From contig NZ_QLTK01000004.1 of the NCBI RefSeq assembly GCF_003269035.1, positions 248,001 to 312,000 of the forward strand: DNA of 64,000 nucleotides, read 5' to 3'. The notes below the pieces were generated by a model. It made no database searches, was not told where the DNA came from, and saw only the letters and a list, made by a program, of their open reading frames with translations. The DNA is from Paraburkholderia bryophila. GTDB taxonomy: Bacteria; Pseudomonadota; Gammaproteobacteria; Burkholderiales; Burkholderiaceae. The position numbers and the translations under genes are program-made. Below are positions 63,332-64,000 of this stretch, one piece after another (position 1 is the stretch's first letter; the number at the start of each line of letters is the position of its first letter).

Positions 63332-64000
63332 TCAACCCTCGCGAGATTTCGTCTCCACGAGGCTCGTGTCTTCCGGTCCCCACCCTGGAATGCTGGGGTA
63401 GTAACGAGTCGAGCGACCCGCACCGACCTTCTCCAGAATGCCCATGTTTTCGAGTTCGACCAGCTCGCGCGACGCGGTGGCCCGCGAGGTGCCGCCGACG
63501 CTCTCGTATTTCCTCGTGTTCATACCGCCTTCGAAGCCGCGGGGACCGGCGTCGAGCAGCAGGTTGACGACTTTGCGTTGCCGCGTGGTCAATACCTTGT
63601 CACGATGGTCGATCCAGAACAGGGCTTTACCGAGCGCGGCGTCCATGACACTGGACGCCTCTTCGCAGGACACCCGCACCTGTTCCACGAACCATAGAAC
63701 CCATGCGCTCACGTCCAGATCGCCATGCTGGGCGCGTTCGAGCTGCTCGTAGTAGTCGCGCCGTTTGTCGAGCAGGCGCTGCGAAATACGGATCAACCGG
63801 CTGATCTCGCCGTTTTCGCGGGCCAGCACGAGGTCGATGAGAACTCGGCCGACGCGGCCATTGCCGTCCTCGAAGGGATGAATCGTCTCGAACCACAGGT
63901 GAGCGAGTGCTGCCTTGACCAGACTGTCGTGCTCGGTCGTGGCGTTGAACCAGTCAAGGAATTGCTGCATGTCGGCGGGGACGCGGGCCGACGAGGGCGC
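63332..64000 (-). CDS. Fic family protein (partial, N-terminus outside window)
   Basis: The last ~223 residues of a Fic protein. The catalytic motif HPFEDGNGRVGR is complete, with the AMPylation histidine, and the flap region PSSARVPADMQQFLDW is just before it. The C-terminal part has a winged-helix look (TTRQRKVVNLLLDAG, SRATASRELVELENMGILEKVG), as in many stand-alone regulatory Fic proteins. Fic enzymes usually transfer AMP to proteins. The N-terminal inhibitory helix, if present, lies beyond the window, so regulation cannot be judged. Confidence 0.92.
   Translation of the reverse strand, partial: APSSARVPADMQQFLDWFNATTEHDSLVKAALAHLWFETIHPFEDGNGRVGRVLIDLVLARENGEISRLIRISQRLLDKRRDYYEQLERAQHGDLDVSAWVLWFVEQVRVSCEEASSVMDAALGKALFWIDHRDKVLTTRQRKVVNLLLDAGPRGFEGGMNTRKYESVGGTSRATASRELVELENMGILEKVGAGRSTRYYPSIPGWGPEDTSLVETKSREG

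Overview
The window is GC-rich bacterial chromosome from a betaproteobacterium of the Burkholderiaceae, most likely a Paraburkholderia. The evidence is a fused hemDX gene next to hemC and hemY, a nadE-glnB pair, a minC-minD-minE operon, a trimeric-porin gene of the Burkholderia type, and waaC, ppc, argH, serS and rarA proteins of betaproteobacterial character. It reads as mostly core genome. I see no insertion sequence, prophage, CRISPR array or rRNA operon. The only RNA gene I can prove is one tRNA-Ser(CGA), beside serS.

Layout. 1-4.4 kb: a pirin cut by the window edge, then a complete basic-amino-acid ABC importer (periplasmic binding protein, hisQ, hisM, hisP). 4.4-6.2 kb: a porin behind a long leader. 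6.4-13.2 kb: glnB, nadE, an acetyltransferase, a GIY-YIG protein, a FUSC-type membrane protein and pyrophosphatase. 13.4-17.3 kb: aldehyde dehydrogenase, short-chain dehydrogenase and an ACS-type MFS transporter, a probable small catabolic unit. 17.3-25.2 kb: the haem operon hemC-hemDX-hemY, divergent from ppc. 25.2-32.6 kb: a secreted small protein, a methyltransferase divergent from an XRE/MmyB-like regulator, argH, a NIPSNAP protein, a TonB-domain lipoprotein, an MFS transporter and two very small membrane proteins. 32.6-40.6 kb: an orphan terminator (possible sRNA), waaC, a CLC chloride channel, small envelope proteins, minCDE, an acetyltransferase and map.

41-48.6 kb: a Tat-type ferritin-like lipoprotein, an Nramp metal transporter and a lipoprotein esterase. 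These are followed by a tightly packed four-gene lipid-modification operon on the minus strand (FAD oxidoreductase, DUF1365, cyclopropane-fatty-acid synthase, chalcone-isomerase-like protein). 48.8-50.8 kb: a two-gene operon of unknown function coding for a membrane protein with a long coiled coil and an inner-membrane-tethered solute-binding domain fused to LysM. This is the best candidate here for an undescribed system. 51.2-56.2 kb: an SQR-like flavoprotein, an AT-rich gap, a protein I do not recognise, a PAS/LuxR regulator overlapping an MFS gene, and a ThiE-like protein. 56.3-64 kb: tRNA-Ser, serS, rarA, a CytX-type permease, agmatinase with a divergent LysR regulator, and a Fic protein cut by the window edge.

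Because the DNA is GC-rich, many long reading frames lie antisense to real genes. They were left out. Start codons were moved inward wherever a ribosome-binding site, signal peptide or family N-terminus favoured a later start.
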